Assembly: GCA_019454045.1 (NCBI GenBank)
Contig: SKCR01017726.1
Span: 107,370-171,369 of the forward strand
Origin: Zanthoxylum bungeanum
Lineage: Eukaryota > Streptophyta > Magnoliopsida > Sapindales > Rutaceae
Length of the DNA: 64,000 nt
Direction of reading: 5' to 3'
Part shown: positions 11,781 through 23,759 of the stretch, one piece after another
Layout: each line of letters opens with the position of its first letter
Numbering within the stretch: position 1 is the stretch's first letter
Made by a program: the position numbers and the translations under genes
Notes under the pieces: generated by a model
What the model was told of the DNA's origin: nothing
Database searches by the model: none
What the model saw: the letters and a program-made list of their open reading frames with translations, nothing else

Positions 11781-12170
11781 CCCCTTCGTGGGGGACAACA
11801 TGAGCTGGAGGGATGTAATCTGATCCCGAGCTGAGGGAGACACTAGGCTCTGGGGGAATGTTACCTCCCCAGTCCAAAGAAGACCGACTCGGTGGGACGT
11901 AACCGATCCCGAGTTGAGAAAAACACTTGGCCCTGGGGGAATGTTACGTCCTCAGACCAAAAGAACGGACTCGGTGGGACACGACCCGACCCCGAGCTGA
12001 GATGAACACTTGGCCCTGGGGGAATGTTACGTCCCCAGACCAAAAGGACGGACTCGGTGGGACACGACCCGACCTCGAGCTGAGATGAACACTTGGCCGT
12101 GGGGGAATGTTACGTCCTCAGACCAAAAGGACGGACTCGGTGGGGCGTAACCCGACCCCGAGCTGAGAGA
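11781..12170 (-). repeat. Tandem repeat block 1 of J, period about 83 bp
   Basis: The word GGGGGAATGTTAC recurs near 11851, 11934, 12018 and 12101. Each unit holds an inverted pair ACGTCCC and GGGACGT or close variants. The same unit returns at 13050-13560. Short reading frames across it are by-products of the repeat. Confidence 0.9.
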
Positions 12171-12350
12171 AACCAAGTGACCTCGGCGGAATGAATCCAG
12201 CCCCGAGTCGAATAAACAAGTGGCCTCGGCGGAACGAATCTAGCCCCGAGCCGAATAATCCAAGTGGCCTCGGCGGAACGAATCCAGCCCCGAGCCAGGT
12301 AGTCCAAGTGGCCTCGGCGGAACGAATCCAGCCCCGAGCCAGGTAATCTT
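12171..12350 (-). repeat. Tandem repeat block 2 of J, period about 57-60 bp
   Basis: Three to four copies of a unit with AGTGGCCTCGGCGGAACGAA and CCAGCCCCGAGCC. It is related to the start of block 1, as both use the 'CCCGAGC' word. Confidence 0.85.
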
Positions 12351-13045
12351 TGGGACTTGCTCAGAAGGGAATTGAATCAACCTTGTGAAGCCCTACCGAA
12401 TCTGACACGGGCGTCCTCTTGCCAGACCAGCGAAAAACAAAATCAAAACTTTGAAAAATAAGACCAAAAAGGTGGGGGTGACTTGGCACTTGTCCCAAAA
12501 GAAAACTTTTTACAAATGTAAACAACAGCACGGATGCCTCAAAACAGCGTCCTGCCCGAGGCCTCCAAAACACAATTTTGAATCTTTCAATTCAGCGTCC
12601 CGGCGAACCAGGATTTGGATCAGTTGAGCGTTTGAATGGTGAGGGTACATCCTCTACACGTCGGGTCACTGTGGAGCCTGTGTATTGTATGAGGGCTCCT
12701 CCTTACCACGCTGGAGCAGGCACACGCCACAGGGGCACAACACATCCCCGTGCTGCGCCTCTCTCGGATCCAAATGATGAATGGATTAAAGAGCGTCCGG
12801 GATACTAAGGGCACTTTCCTCCTTAGGTCCGGCATCACTGGAGCTAGCAATCGTCACGGGGCCTCATCACTCCTGTGCTATGCTTTCCCACGGATCCATT
12901 ACATCGGGTAAGTGAGGATCAAAGAGTGTTCGACACATCAAGGGCATATTCCTCCTTATGTTCGGTAACACTGGAGCAAGCAATCGCCACGGGGGTATCA
13001 TCCCTCCCCGTGCTATGCTTCTCACGGATCCTATGCATTGAGTAT
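12351..13045 (-). repeat. Unique spacer and three degenerate ~130-bp repeats in J
   Basis: Bases 12351-12640 show nothing recognisable. From about 12660 to 13045 three diverged copies can be aligned by CACTGGAGC, CCCCGTGCTATGC and CACGGATCC. No gene is seen. Confidence 0.6.
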
Positions 13046-13560
13046 GTCCCTGGGACCTCGAGCTAAGAGAGACACTTGGTTCTGGGGGAATGTTACGTCC
13101 CCAGTCCGAAGGGCTGACTATTTGGGACGTACCCCGACCCTGAGCTGAAAAAGGCACTTGGACCTGGGGGAATGTTACGTCCCCAGTCCGAAGGGCTGAC
13201 TATTTGGGACGTACCCCGACCCCGAGCTGAAAAAGGCACTTGGACCTGGGGGAATGTTACGTCCCCAGTCCGAATGGCTGACTCGGTGGGACGTACCCCG
13301 ACCCCGAGCTGAAAAAGGCACTTGGACCTGGGGGAATGTTACGTCCCCAGTCCGAAGGGCTTACTCGGTGGGACGTACCCCGACCCCGAGCTGAAAAAGG
13401 CACTTGGACCTGGGGGAATGTTATGTCCCCAGTCCGAAGGGCTGACTCGGTGGGACGTACCCCGACCCCGAGCTGAAAAAGGCACTTGGACCTGGGGGAA
13501 TGTTACGTCCCCAGTCCGAAGGGCTGACTCGGTGGGACGTACCCTGACCCCGAGCTGAAA
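13046..13560 (-). repeat. Tandem repeat block 3 of J, six units of about 82 bp
   Basis: GGGGGAATGTTACGTCCCC recurs near 13084, 13166, 13247, 13330, 13411 and 13494. The units are almost identical, much closer to each other than to block 1, so this block was amplified recently. Each unit contains ACGTCCC and GGGACGT about 30 bp apart, able to pair as a hairpin. Confidence 0.93.
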
Positions 13561-13898
13561 AACTAAGTGTCATCGGCGGAGCAAAATCCAGTCTCGAGCC
13601 GATGGTTGAAGCGGTCTTGGTGCCAACTGTCTTTTGTAGTGGGCGTCGAGTATGTCCCCCGTTTTTGTATATGGCTTTCAACTTTGTTTTAAGAAAGCGG
13701 ATGAAAAATGTTTTATTCATATTTGGGGACATATTGTCCTCCTTACAGTTCTTCTGTGAGATATTTCGAGAAAAAACTTTATATTTGGCTCATTTGTGGG
13801 CATTGTTTGATACCGACCGACCACCTTGTAATCCCGGGGCCTGTTCCGTTTCTAGTACGTCTGACTCCCGAGTTTTGTTATAGTTTTTCCCTGACCGA

Positions 13899-15442
13899 TT
13901 AGAATCTCTGGTCAGTGCTATGTGTCCTCTGCCTAGTCGCCATAACTTCATGGTCAATGTATTTGTTTAGGTATCCGTTTCGTGCCAGGTCTTCCATCTG
14001 TTCCCGCAGATCTTTACACCCGTCCGTTGTATGTCCTCTGGAGTTGTGATGTATGCAGTAAGCCTTTTGGTTCCTCTTGTCCGGGGGAAATCTTCTTTGG
14101 TCGGGTTCTACCAAGAGGCATTTCCCCTGAATCTCCATGACAATTTGTCCCAGTGGTTTCTTTAGGGGAGTGTATGTATTTTCCTCGTCCACATGGTTTA
14201 CTTGGGTCGGCGCCCTTCTCTCCTGGTTGTCTCGGTGTAGTGGTTTGAACTCCTTGTGTTTTAGGGGCGGCCTTCTGGATTCTCTTTCTACGGGGCGGGG
14301 GGCGCCCTCTCTCGTGGTTCTTTCTCTGATGGTGTTCCCTCTTCGGGATATTTTCTCCTCGTTTTCTAACAGAACGAACTTCCGGGCCACCTCCAGGGCG
14401 GTTGCGTAGTCCGGGGTGTCTTGGATCCTTAGGTGGGTCCATAGCCTCCCGACTTTCAAGGCTCCCTTTAAGCTTTCCAGGGCCTCGGGGGATTCATACC
14501 CTCCGACTTCGAGTACCATATTGTGGTATCTTTCAATAAATATTTTCAAAGGTTCATCGTCTCCTTGTTTCATAAGTCTTAGTTCTCCAATTGTCTTTCT
14601 GGGGACACAAGCCCCTTTGAAGTGCCGTATGAATGACTTTCTGAGTTGAGTGAAGCTGCTGATGCTTCTTGGGGCTAGGCTTCTATACCATAGGATGGCC
14701 GGTCCGGCTAGAGTTAAGGGAACACTTTGCAAATGGCGTCCCCCGTTACCCATTGTACCTCCATTAGTAGGACGAAACCTTCAATGTGGGTTTTGGGATC
14801 GGTATGGCCTTTGTATGGCGCCATGCTGAATCTTTTTGGGAATTTTTCTGACCTTATTTCTTCTGTGAGGGGGGACTCATCTTTACCGTCCCGGGCATCT
14901 CCTATGTCTGTGTTGGGGAATACTCCCCATTTGGCTAGCTCCTCCCGTAGCCAAGATTTCATGCTGCTGTCTTTGGTTCCATGCCGCCTCTTGTGACTTC
15001 CTCTTTTTATGTTGTCTTGGGCGTGGTGCTTCTCAGGTCCGGTATCTTCCCGTGCTCTTTCGTCATATTCTTTCTCTTTTTTCCTGGTATTGTGAGGGCT
15101 ATTATAGGAGGAGTTTGGTGACGATTTGTCATCTTCTTCCTCCCACATGTCTTCAGTTTGGGAGTCTTCCTAAACCACCACAGATTTTACCCTGAAGGGG
15201 CCCCTCCTCCGGGGTCTGTCGTCCTCACTTGTATCAACAATTCTTTTTCCCTCTGCTATTTCGTTCCTTCGTCGGCTAGTCTCGGCCTCGTGGTGTGCTC
15301 CTTCTATCTTTTCCAACTGGTCTACTATGGTTTTTAGCAAGGTTTGATTTTCCTCCCTTTCTTTCCTTAGGTTCTCCCCGATCTTCTCCATCCAATCTGC
15401 GGCTGAGTTTCCTGATGATTGGTGGTTTCCGCCTTCCGCCAT
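13899..15442 (-). pseudogene. gag of J (Tat-like), one stop and one frameshift
   Basis: gag encodes the structural capsid protein that packages the element RNA. The likely start is MAEGGNHQ at 15442. The frame meets a stop at about 15170 and continues in frame to about 14720. There a 1-bp shift moves it to the next frame, which reads on to 13899. The capsid segment of the gag family follows (LWYRSL, SFTQLRKSFIRHF, ELRLMKQGDDE). Near the C-terminus is the H/C motif YCIHHNSRGHTTDGC, followed by DLREQMEDLARNGYL, as in Tat-lineage gag. Two lesions in about 510 codons suggest death was recent. pol does not follow; tandem repeats do. Confidence 0.85.
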
Positions 15443-15474
15443 TGTCTTACTACACGAGTTGCTTTTTGTTCGAT

Positions 15475-15492
15475 TCCCCACAGACGGCGCCA
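15475..15492 (-). other. Primer-binding site of J
   Basis: On - the bases next to the 5' LTR read TGGCGCCGTCTGTGGGGA, a PBS found in plant gypsy elements. The matching tRNA is not assigned here. Confidence 0.8.
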
Positions 15493-15494
15493 AC

Positions 15495-16250
15495 TGTTGA
15501 CGGCTGATTTTGGTCTCAGGGTAATATGGGAATATCACTCCCGAGGAAATCCTCCTTCAATAGTGAATTTGTTTGGTTATGGGGGACCAAAGGCAAATTT
15601 AGCAGAAAACAGATAAATACACCAATCAACAAGGAGATTTAACGTGGTTCGGTGGATTTGGATCCGACCTACGTCCACGGACACAAACATGATGATACTT
15701 TTATTACTTGAACACTCTTTTCGGGTCTCTTTTTGTTTTCTACAAGTCAGAGCCTGATGATCCAGATGTCATTACACATATTCTACCCTTCTATTTATAA
15801 TAGTACAGAAATCATATTCCTATTCGTATAAGAATGCCTGGTCGAATCAGTGTTCTTCTATTGTTAGGTTTCCTAGTCTAATATTGTTTTCACTTTTCTT
15901 ATTCTTTTTTTGGATTCTGACTCATTACTTTTTCTTGTGAAAGTAGGATAACTTGTGTATCTTATCCGCAAGAAAAATGGTGTCATCTTCTTGAGCATGT
16001 CTCGCCATATGGTCGGTCTTCATGAGGTCGGTCATGATAGTTCTTTGTACGGAGAATGCTTCTGTCGAACTGATAGTGCTCGGTTTATCTGAACAAAAGT
16101 GGTCGGTCACCCATCATCAAGTGCTCGGTCTCTTACTGTTTGGCTCTTAGTGGTCGGGTCGGCATTAATGATTTTGACTGAGAAGTGAATTACCTTTTTT
16201 ACCCCTGTCGTGCTGCTTAAACAACATAGTGCCAAAAAACACCATCAACA
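15495..16250 (-). repeat. 5' LTR of J
   Basis: 756 bp, the partner of 7640-8391. The small reading frames inside it are not conserved genes. Confidence 0.93.
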
Positions 16251-16877
16251 ATCTTCTCTTTCATTTTGGCGCTGATGGTGGCCATTAAAACGCATTTGGC
16301 CGAATGAAATGCAACAAATGGCCTTTTATTTCTTATCTAATAAGAATGAAACTTCTTTTGTTTTTGAAGAAAGAATCGGCCACTGGCCCTTTTGCTTTTG
16401 AAGCAATAAATGACATCTGATTTATTTTCTTTTGAAGTGCAAAAATTAAATTGGCCGATTGCTTTTGATTAGATTGGCCGAATGCCCTCTATTTTTTTGC
16501 AAATGGAAAAAGGCATTTTGGCTTCTCCTTTTTACTGAATGGCCGAGAGGCATTTAGCTTCTATTTTTGGAAAACAAAGGCCAACAGCAAATGGCCGATT
16601 GCTACCCCTCTCTCTCTCGGAACAAAACAAATTTATTTCTCATTGGGAGATAAAATTTGTTCCATTTGTTCTTACTAGCACATAAGAGAGTCAAAAAAAT
16701 GGTAATAGGGATACTCACCCATGAGTTTGGAACCACAAGGAGGGCTATGAAGCTTCAACATCCATGAAAAGTTTTGAAAGTCAAAGCCGATCAATGTAAG
16801 TTTATTCTGCAAACTTCTTTATTTATTCACACACGAATCACGCTTAGAGTTCCCGTGGCATGTCTAGGAAACTAACA
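16251..16877 (+). repeat. 3' LTR of A, second part
   Basis: Continues the LTR broken at 7639 and matches 531-1153. It starts with the second ATCT duplication of J and ends CTAACA at 16877, beyond which Athila-like sequence begins. Confidence 0.9.
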
Positions 16878-17180
16878 CCAAATCCAACCATTTGATGATT
16901 TCTTTCTTCACGACCTCCTTCATGATTGGATTGAGTATCCGTTGATGCTCCACTATGGGTTTGTACTCATCGTTCATCAGAATCTTGTGCATGCAAAATG
17001 ATGGACTAATGCCTCGAATGTATGTTATATTTCAACCAATGGCTCTCTTGTGTTCTCGTAACACTCTCAGCAACTTTTCTTCCTGCTCCAATGTTAGCGA
17101 AGAAGAAATAATAACAGGTAATTCAGAAGAGTTCCAAGAAATGCATACTTGAGATGACTCGGCAATAGCTTCAGCTCCAC
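16878..17180 (-). pseudogene. Athila-like element C: start of reverse transcriptase, cut by A
   Basis: On - fragments such as LRVLREHK, ISPSFCMHKILMN and NPIMKEVVKKEIIKW can be read across stops. These are the N-terminal part of Athila-type RT, just before the polymerase fingers. Element A interrupts the domain at 16877. The rest of pol should lie left of A, outside the window. Confidence 0.75.
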
Positions 17181-18146
17181 CTACGGTGGTTCTTCAATTA
17201 AGGGCTTGATTCGATCTTTTTTCGGAAGTTCCAGACTTTCCACTGGTGGTGTCGATTTGAATCGGAATGGCTTGTCAAGATAGTTGATACATTCCAGAAT
17301 TTCAGCATCTAGCTCGCTGTCAGTCATGTTGGTGATGCAAGCTTCAAGTTTATCTGTGGGAATTGTATCAGTATCCTGAATGATACTATCAACAACATCA
17401 ATTCTGAAACATTCTTCCTCATTTTCATCACTCGAGAATTTCATGGCTTTGAAAACATTAAAGGTAACTTCTTGGTCCTGCACTTTCATAGTTAGTTCTC
17501 CTTTTTGTACATCAATCACAGTTCGACCTGTAGCCAAGAATGGTCTCCCAAGGATGATAGGAACATCTTTGTCTTCTTCTATGTCAAGGATAATGAAATC
17601 TGCTGGGAGAATGAGTTTGTCGACTTTGACCAGCACATTTTCAACAACACCTCTCGGAAATGCGAGCGTTCGATCAGCAAGTTGCAGAGAGACTGAGGTA
17701 GGCATTGCTTCTCCAATTTACAGTTTCTTGTAAATAGAAAAATGCATTAAATTAACACTTGCACCTAAATCACATAAAGCCTTACCGATATAATGTTCTC
17801 CAATGGTGCATGGGACAATGAAACTACCATGATATTTCAACTTCGGGGGAAGTTTCCTCTGAATGATTGCACTGCATTCTTCTGTCAATACTATTATCTC
17901 GTAATCTTCCAATCTCCGCTTTCGTGAAAGAATATATTTCATGAATTTGACATAGATGGGCATTTCTTCCAACGCTTCTGCAAATGGAATGTTGATGTGC
18001 AACTTTTTGAACACCTCCAAGAATCGAGCAAACTGCTTGTCTAGTTTGTTTTTCTGGAGACGCTGTGGAAAAAGGTGGAGGTGGAGTGAATTTTTCTTGA
18101 TCTTTTTCCTCCATCTGTGGAACTGCATCTTTAGGAACCTCTTCAA
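17181..18146 (-). pseudogene. Athila-like element C: aspartic protease region
   Basis: Two abutting - frames, 18146-17718 and 17705-17181, cover the retropepsin that cleaves Gag-Pol. The catalytic triad appears as DLG in CDLGASVNLM (codons 17769-17777). It is followed across a stop by TSVSLQLADRTLAFP, VLVKVDKLILPADFI and the flap-to-C-terminal segment VPIILGRPFLATGRTVIDV. DLG in place of DTG or DSG is usual in Athila elements. A stop between the two frames near 17716 breaks the domain. Confidence 0.85.
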
Positions 18147-18370
18147 TTATTGCCTTGATTCCAACATCTTTGTTGATTTCAGTACCGCTTTTCAAAGTAA
18201 TGGCTTGGCAGTGCTCTTTCCCTCGGTTCCTTGGATTTGGTTCTGTGTTGCTAGGAAGGTTCCCTGGCGGTTTGTAACTCTGAGCATTGGCCAATTGTCC
18301 AATTTGATTTTCCAGTGCTTTGATGGAAGCAGATTGGCTTTGAAAAATAGCATCATATGCTGCTTGTTGC
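18147..18370 (-). pseudogene. Athila-like element C: gag C-terminal part, cut by B
   Basis: The - strand reads low-complexity, K/P/Q/N-rich gag tail sequence (QSYKPPGNLPSNTEP). It runs into the protease on one side and is broken on the other by the B insertion at 18371. It continues at 48586 once B is removed. Confidence 0.7.
18366..18370. repeat. Target-site duplication of B, left copy
   Basis: GTTGC, repeated exactly at 48586-48590. Both copies lie in gag of element C, which proves that B inserted into C. Confidence 0.95.
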
Positions 18371-20312
18371 TGTTGGACAATTATGACCTATAGCATCACT
18401 ATTTGTACAGAACATGGTGTTGTTGTACAAATTAGCTATGTGACAAAGGAAATTACTCTTTTATCATTTGTAATTTGATTACCGAGATATATAAATGATA
18501 AAAGTCCATATGATTACTACCAGATTAATAAGATATGAGACAATATTAATCCACGTAAGGTTTAATCATTAAATATCCATAGTCGTAGTATTATCGAGAC
18601 TGGACATCAATAATGCGGAATAGACTAGTATTACACTTCTGCATGTTATGGAAGCGTAACATCATAATTCTCATATATTTGGGTATTGGATACTCATGCA
18701 AGTGTAATATGAGGTTCTGTTTACCGATGGTATGGAAACAGCTTCGCTCTGGATAGACCCCTCAGAATCCCATTGGTAGTATGACTATGTGTCTATGAGA
18801 ATCTGAATCAGGGTAGGTGTATTTGGTCTTAACCTGAGACTTGCATTGCTAATACTTGCGACAATCAATATACTTTGGTTTTGATCGTCCGGGGCTTTAA
18901 CAGGTTCTGTGTATGCCTATTCTAGGTATACTGAGAATTGTAGTGTATTGGGTGTGATGTCAAGATGGAAGTATCACTTCAGTCATATGGAGATGATGAT
19001 CACGTAGGATACGAAACTAGTACTCTTAAGTACTGCAGTCATCGGGATAATATGACTAGGTCATGATTATCCGATTATAGAGACTAGTTACTAGAGATCT
19101 GATATATACTTCGTACGGGGCAGTCACAATTCCAGCCCTAGGCCTAGCATGTGATATCGATACTGGATCGTTATACGCATTACTTAGTATATTACGCTTG
19201 TTATAATTTATATATTCCTTAAAAAATATTTATGGAGAATTGGGTAGGCACGACGCTTTGTAGAAGCCAACCATGTCTTGTAAATCGGTAAGAACGTGGT
19301 ACGAGGTACGCACGTGTTCGGATAATCCGACGACCAGATTTACTGCCAACATATCCAAGGATCTCATGGGTCGCTTCCCGAAGATTCACCGATGACGTAT
19401 GACTTGAGCATAATTAATCTAAGATTAATTATGAGAGAGAGAAAATTAATCTAGGATTAATTATGGCGAGAATTTATCTGGGATAAAATTAGATTAGAAG
19501 AGAGAGAACGATTATTTGGAATTAATTGAATAAAATAGTATATTCGATATATTAAATGAAATTGGATTTCAAAGCGAAATTAAAATTGGATTTTAATTCG
19601 GGCAAACTAATTAATTTAGAATTAATTCGTGAGCGACTTTCGTAATAATTTTTCGAGGCATTATTATTTAATTAAATTTGATTTAATTAAGTCGCAACGG
19701 AAAATTTATTAATTTGGAATTAACGAACCCGAGCGAAGTTGCACGTTGAGATTGTTCGACGTAAATTTGGAATTTACAAGTGGTGGGACCCACTTGACTT
19801 ACATCACAAGTTTGACATGTGATAGAAGTTGTTTTAGCTTGAGTGTAAAACTTGCTTTGCTTGTTTTTTACTCAACACACTTTGTATTTGTTTATTCATT
19901 TTTTGAATGACTAATACCAAATCTTGGATTTGGTATACCATGTTTTTTTATTTTAGAAGTCAAACACACAACACAAAAATTGCAACATCTCTCTCTCTCA
20001 ACCACCAAAGCCGAGAGCCTCTCTTCTCCCCTTAGAAATTTTGTTTCAAAATTTCTTCTTGCTAGCACATCAATGGAGTCTACAAAGGTATTAGGGAAAC
20101 TATCCCCTTGAGTTTGGAATTCAAAGATTCAAGCTTGGAGCTAAACCATTCATACAAAGAGGAGCTTGTAGCACTATACAAAGGAGCAAAATTTTTTTAT
20201 CTACACATCCATATAGCCGATCAAAGTGAGTATCATTTCCGCAACTTTCTTTGTTAATTCACACAAATTTTATGCTTAATATATCTTTGGCATGTTCTAG
20301 GAGAACCCAAGA
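18371..20312 (+). repeat. 5' LTR of B
   Basis: 1942 bp, starting TGTTGGACAATT and ending CCCAAGA (the 3' copy ends CCCAACA). TATATAAA lies at 18488-18495, about 118 bp in. Bases 19400-19790 hold serial palindromes with 3-nt loops, including ATTAAAATTGGATTTTAAT and GTAAATTTGGAATTTAC. Confidence 0.93.
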
Positions 20313-20313
20313 A

Positions 20314-20326
20314 TGGTATCAGAGAC
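20314..20326 (+). other. Primer-binding site of B (tRNA-iMet type)
   Basis: TGGTATCAGAGAC begins 1 bp after the LTR. The tract differs from the usual TGGTATCAGAGC by one base at its end. Confidence 0.88.
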
Positions 20327-20449
20327 AAATTAAGCATGAAATGAATTAGGGTTCATAATCTTAAATTTGGGTATTTTTGCTTGGAGCATAATTTTATCAA
20401 ATTGATTATTTGAGTATGCTTAGATTATGATAACTAAGAGTTATGCATG
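20327..20449 (+). other. Leader of B, up to the D insertion
   Basis: Non-coding. It aligns with the bases after the PBS in A (from 1167) and resumes after D at 33554. Confidence 0.8.
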
Positions 20450-22766
20450 TGTTGGGGTTGGTGCTCAGAGCGCCAATCCAGACCGTATTTATGTATGATT
20501 CATGAATATGAACAATCCCTTTTTTTTCCATAATATTACTTATTTATGGTTGCACCTCTTATTTTTATATACGTATTCGATCTAATTACTATTAGATTGA
20601 AACTAAATGTTGTTTAGTGATATGTATATATTAGACAAAGGCCCGATAATATATAATGCAATACACAATTACAAAGTTAGTTTGTAATTGACATTGGGAA
20701 GTGTCACTGCTAAATGTATATTATCAAATACAGTTCCTGGTCAATATTCACTAACATGGGTCGGTTAGTCAAATCTGTTGAGACTAGTACATGTCGTATA
20801 TCGAGACTTGGTCCGATAGTTTATCCCAATGAACCATGAGTCTAGGGAGACTCATATAGACATGTAGGTGTTTATAATGGATAAAAACTGAACGACTCAC
20901 TGAAGATTCTTAATGGATGGTACACCAACGTCAATAAGAATTTTCTCGGGTTGAGTAGCATAGTGGTCCTTCGACTTGAGATACCACTGTGGATGTATGA
21001 GACATCATCCACACTTAGATGGCAGTCACGTCACCGATCTATTTAGATCAGACCTCCGCCTGTTCATTGGGTGTGGACCGATCCTCAAGATATCCTGTGT
21101 GTATCAAGATAGGATCCGTCAGTTCTGTGTACAGAGCATAGGTAGTCCATATGTGATTAGCAATCAGTTAAATCTATGGCCATAGTATACTTCGGAAGTG
21201 AGTTCTGAATGTTATTTATAGATTGCTAATAGAATCGTCGACGAGATAATACCTATAGAGATTTGACGTTTACATCTATATCTCTGGGATTATCCGGATA
21301 TCTGTGACGGATGGATTATACGTATGCAATGACCTCGACCTGTATGATTCAGCTAGTTTATCCGTGGTCGTCATAATTTACGGGGTGGGTAAATTATGGA
21401 CACGAAATTAGATTTTGTGACGGATATATCTGAATCTAGAGAGTCTCTCTAATGAAATATACTCGTAGAGCACTAGGGCGACTTTTATAAATAATGGTGA
21501 TTATTTATAAATCGTTTAAACGTTAAACGAAAAATACATGCAAATTGGCCGAACCGTCATTTCCCAATTAATGTGTATTTGTATTTAATATATGATATTA
21601 TTAAATACACATTAATAAATTGTCAAACAAAGGTATTTGACATATATATCATTTATATATGTATTTGAGATATTTAAAGTAAGTATAATACATATATTTG
21701 AGATATTTATATTTGATTAATTATTTAATTGTTAAATAATTAATATAATTAAAATATAAATATCTTACCAAATGATATTTATGGGAAATGATTAACAAAT
21801 GTTTTTTGTTGACATTTTCTTTAAAAGAAAAGGTTATCAAAATGGTTTTGATAACTTAGATATTTGTTTTTTAATTTGTTAAAAAATTGAAATATCTATT
21901 TTCTTTTTTTTTTAATGGTATTTTCGGCCACACCCTTTATATATAAAGTGTTATATTTTTTCATAAGTTTAACCTAGTTCTAAGCCTCCAAAATAAACAC
22001 AAGAAGTTAGAGAGAAAAAGTGAAGAACTTTGAAGAACAACCAAAGAAAGCAAAGGATTTAGTAAGTATTTCCACTTTGCTATTAGAGGGAATTTGTTCC
22101 TTTTGTTCTAGGCTATAACATAGCTTGTTCTTAAGTTTTTCTATTCCTTCTTGTTTATGTTTTTGAGTGTTGGAAGTTTTGAACATGGGTGTTTGCATGT
22201 ATGATAGTTAAAGAAAGCTTATAAGTTGTTATTAAGCATTCTTTTGGTCATTTGATGATCTAGTTGCCATTCTAGAGTTATTTCAAAGTGGTGAGACTTG
22301 TTTGGTGTGGTAGAGACTTGATTGAAACATTGGATTTGTTTAATTTGATGAATTTGAAAAATTATGGTTTATACCTTTTTCCAAATTTGGGGCTTTTCTT
22401 ATATGTGTTGTGTAATGATGTATATATGATGTATATCAAGTTTGGTGATGATTGGATTTCATCTTGACTTGTTTTGAACAAGATTGGACCAAAATACACA
22501 AATTGGAAACCTTAGGCCCTTCTCGGCATATTTAGGTTTTTGTGGGATTTAAGTTGCAATTTGTATTCTCATGTATTGTACATGTTGGAAATAATTTTAG
22601 AACTGATTTGGAATCACCTAAAATTGTATTTGACAATTTGGGAACTAAAATGAACAAAATGCAAACTATGGGGACCTTTCGGCAATTTATAAGAAATTGT
22701 TGTTTAATGTTGCAAATCTGATTTTGATGTATTGGATATGTTGGAAATCATTTTAGAAGTGATTTT
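20450..22766 (+). repeat. 5' LTR of D, first part
   Basis: Nearly identical to 30946-33317. It has a strong TATA-like TTATATATAAAG near 21938-21949, placing transcription start about 1.5 kb into the LTR. The last three bases (TTT) correspond to the TTA target of the PIF element. Confidence 0.9.
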
Positions 22767-22800
22767 GGGGGGTGTATTCAATTGAGATTTTAAAAGACTA
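22767..22800 (+). repeat. Left terminal inverted repeat of the PIF element
   Basis: Starts GGGGGGTGTATTCAATTGAG and pairs with 26480-26511. It is followed by further AAGACTATT-type subterminal words. Confidence 0.93.
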
Positions 22801-23220
22801 TTATCAATAAATAAGTCTAGTAGATTTTAAAAGACATTTAAAGAATGTAATGACTTATAAGATTTTATGAGATTTTTTTTAATAAAGATTTTTTACTCAT
22901 AAGATTTTAAAAGATTTATATTATAAGAATTTGTAAGATTTGAAAGGACTACATATAGATTTTTTTTCTTTTTTTTTTTTAAATAGATATTATATGGAAT
23001 GGAACCATAAATAAAAAAAAAAACTAATGAAAGTCAATTGGTTCAAGCTGTGGACATTTGCATCAATAATAACAGAAAATAGAGTTATATGAAATAGAAC
23101 CATAAATAAAAATGAATATTCAAAATCATAAATTAATGAAAAAGATAACAAAGAAATGATAATTTTAAAAGCCAATTTGATGGTCTTTTAATAGTCAATT
23201 TGATGTAGCTTCATGTCCTC

Positions 23221-23466
23221 CTAAGTAGCATTTCTCCACATATCTAAAGCCATGCTAGCTCTCCATGCATTAGCATCTTCTCGTTGCTGCTCTTGGGTTT
23301 GCACAATAGGTTCAAAATTATCTTCTTCATTAACCGATAATACTAAAGATGAAGAGTCGTCTATTGGTTCAATTGGAAATTCATCAGAACGACACTCCTT
23401 GCGAAGAAAGTTATGTAGTGCTACACATGCCAACACAAGCTCTGCTTGTGTCTTAAATAGAAACAT
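23221..23466 (-). pseudogene. PIF/Harbinger transposase, C-terminal fragment
   Basis: The 81-residue frame holds AELVLACVALHNFLRKEC, the conserved end of the DDE_Tnp_4 domain of Harbinger transposases, followed by an acidic tail (EDNFEPI). Full-length proteins are about 400 residues. The catalytic acidic residues lie upstream and are not recognisable here. An acceptor-like TCTATTTAAG precedes the fragment, so it may have been the last exon. The protein would be inactive. Confidence 0.85.
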
Positions 23467-23759
23467 ATATTTTCAAACGATGCATTTAGCTCAAAGGGTA
23501 TAGGAACATATAATCAAGATTGATAAAGCAAACGAAATTTGATGATAAAATTCATCCCAACACATTATATAGGAAGTGGAATATCAAAACTAAAAATAAA
23601 TTGATAAGTTAATTTTTTTTTGATAAATTGATACCAATAAACCATCCCGTGCACATCAAATATTCAATCAAAGTAAAAGCTAATATTCAATCAAAGTAAA
23701 ACATAAAGGGGAATGATAAAAATAGTTCAATAAATCCTAACATGATTAAAATAATAATA

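Larger units (their letters stand above)
7640..16250 (-). mobile_element. Ty3/gypsy Tat-like element J, non-autonomous, nested in A's 3' LTR
   Basis: The two LTRs of about 755 bp (7640-8391 and 15495-16250) start TGTTGA and end TCAACA. On - the order is 5' LTR, PBS of the TGGCGCC type, gag, tandem repeats, an extra gene on the opposite strand, purine tract, 3' LTR. No protease, RT or integrase can be recognised, so J would depend on a related autonomous element. The gag zinc-finger-like motif and the extra opposite-strand gene both point to the Tat lineage of Ty3/gypsy. The LTRs differ only slightly from each other, so insertion is fairly recent. Confidence 0.9.
1..16877 (+). mobile_element. 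Ty1/copia LTR retrotransposon A (5' end outside window, host to J)
   Basis: A is a copia-type element read on +. Bases 1-530 recur at about 7107-7639, and 531-1153 recur at 16251-16877, so these are its two LTRs. A tRNA-iMet type PBS follows the first LTR, and a purine tract precedes the second. The internal part carries relics of gag zinc knuckle, protease, integrase, RT and RNase H in copia order. The 3' LTR is split by element J. By comparison with the 3' LTR, the 5' LTR should begin about 1.15 kb before the window. The right flank starts CCAAA and lies inside the Athila-like element C, so the same five bases are expected just left of A. The coding capacity is gone, with many stops and large deletions compared with its relative B. 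Confidence 0.9.
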
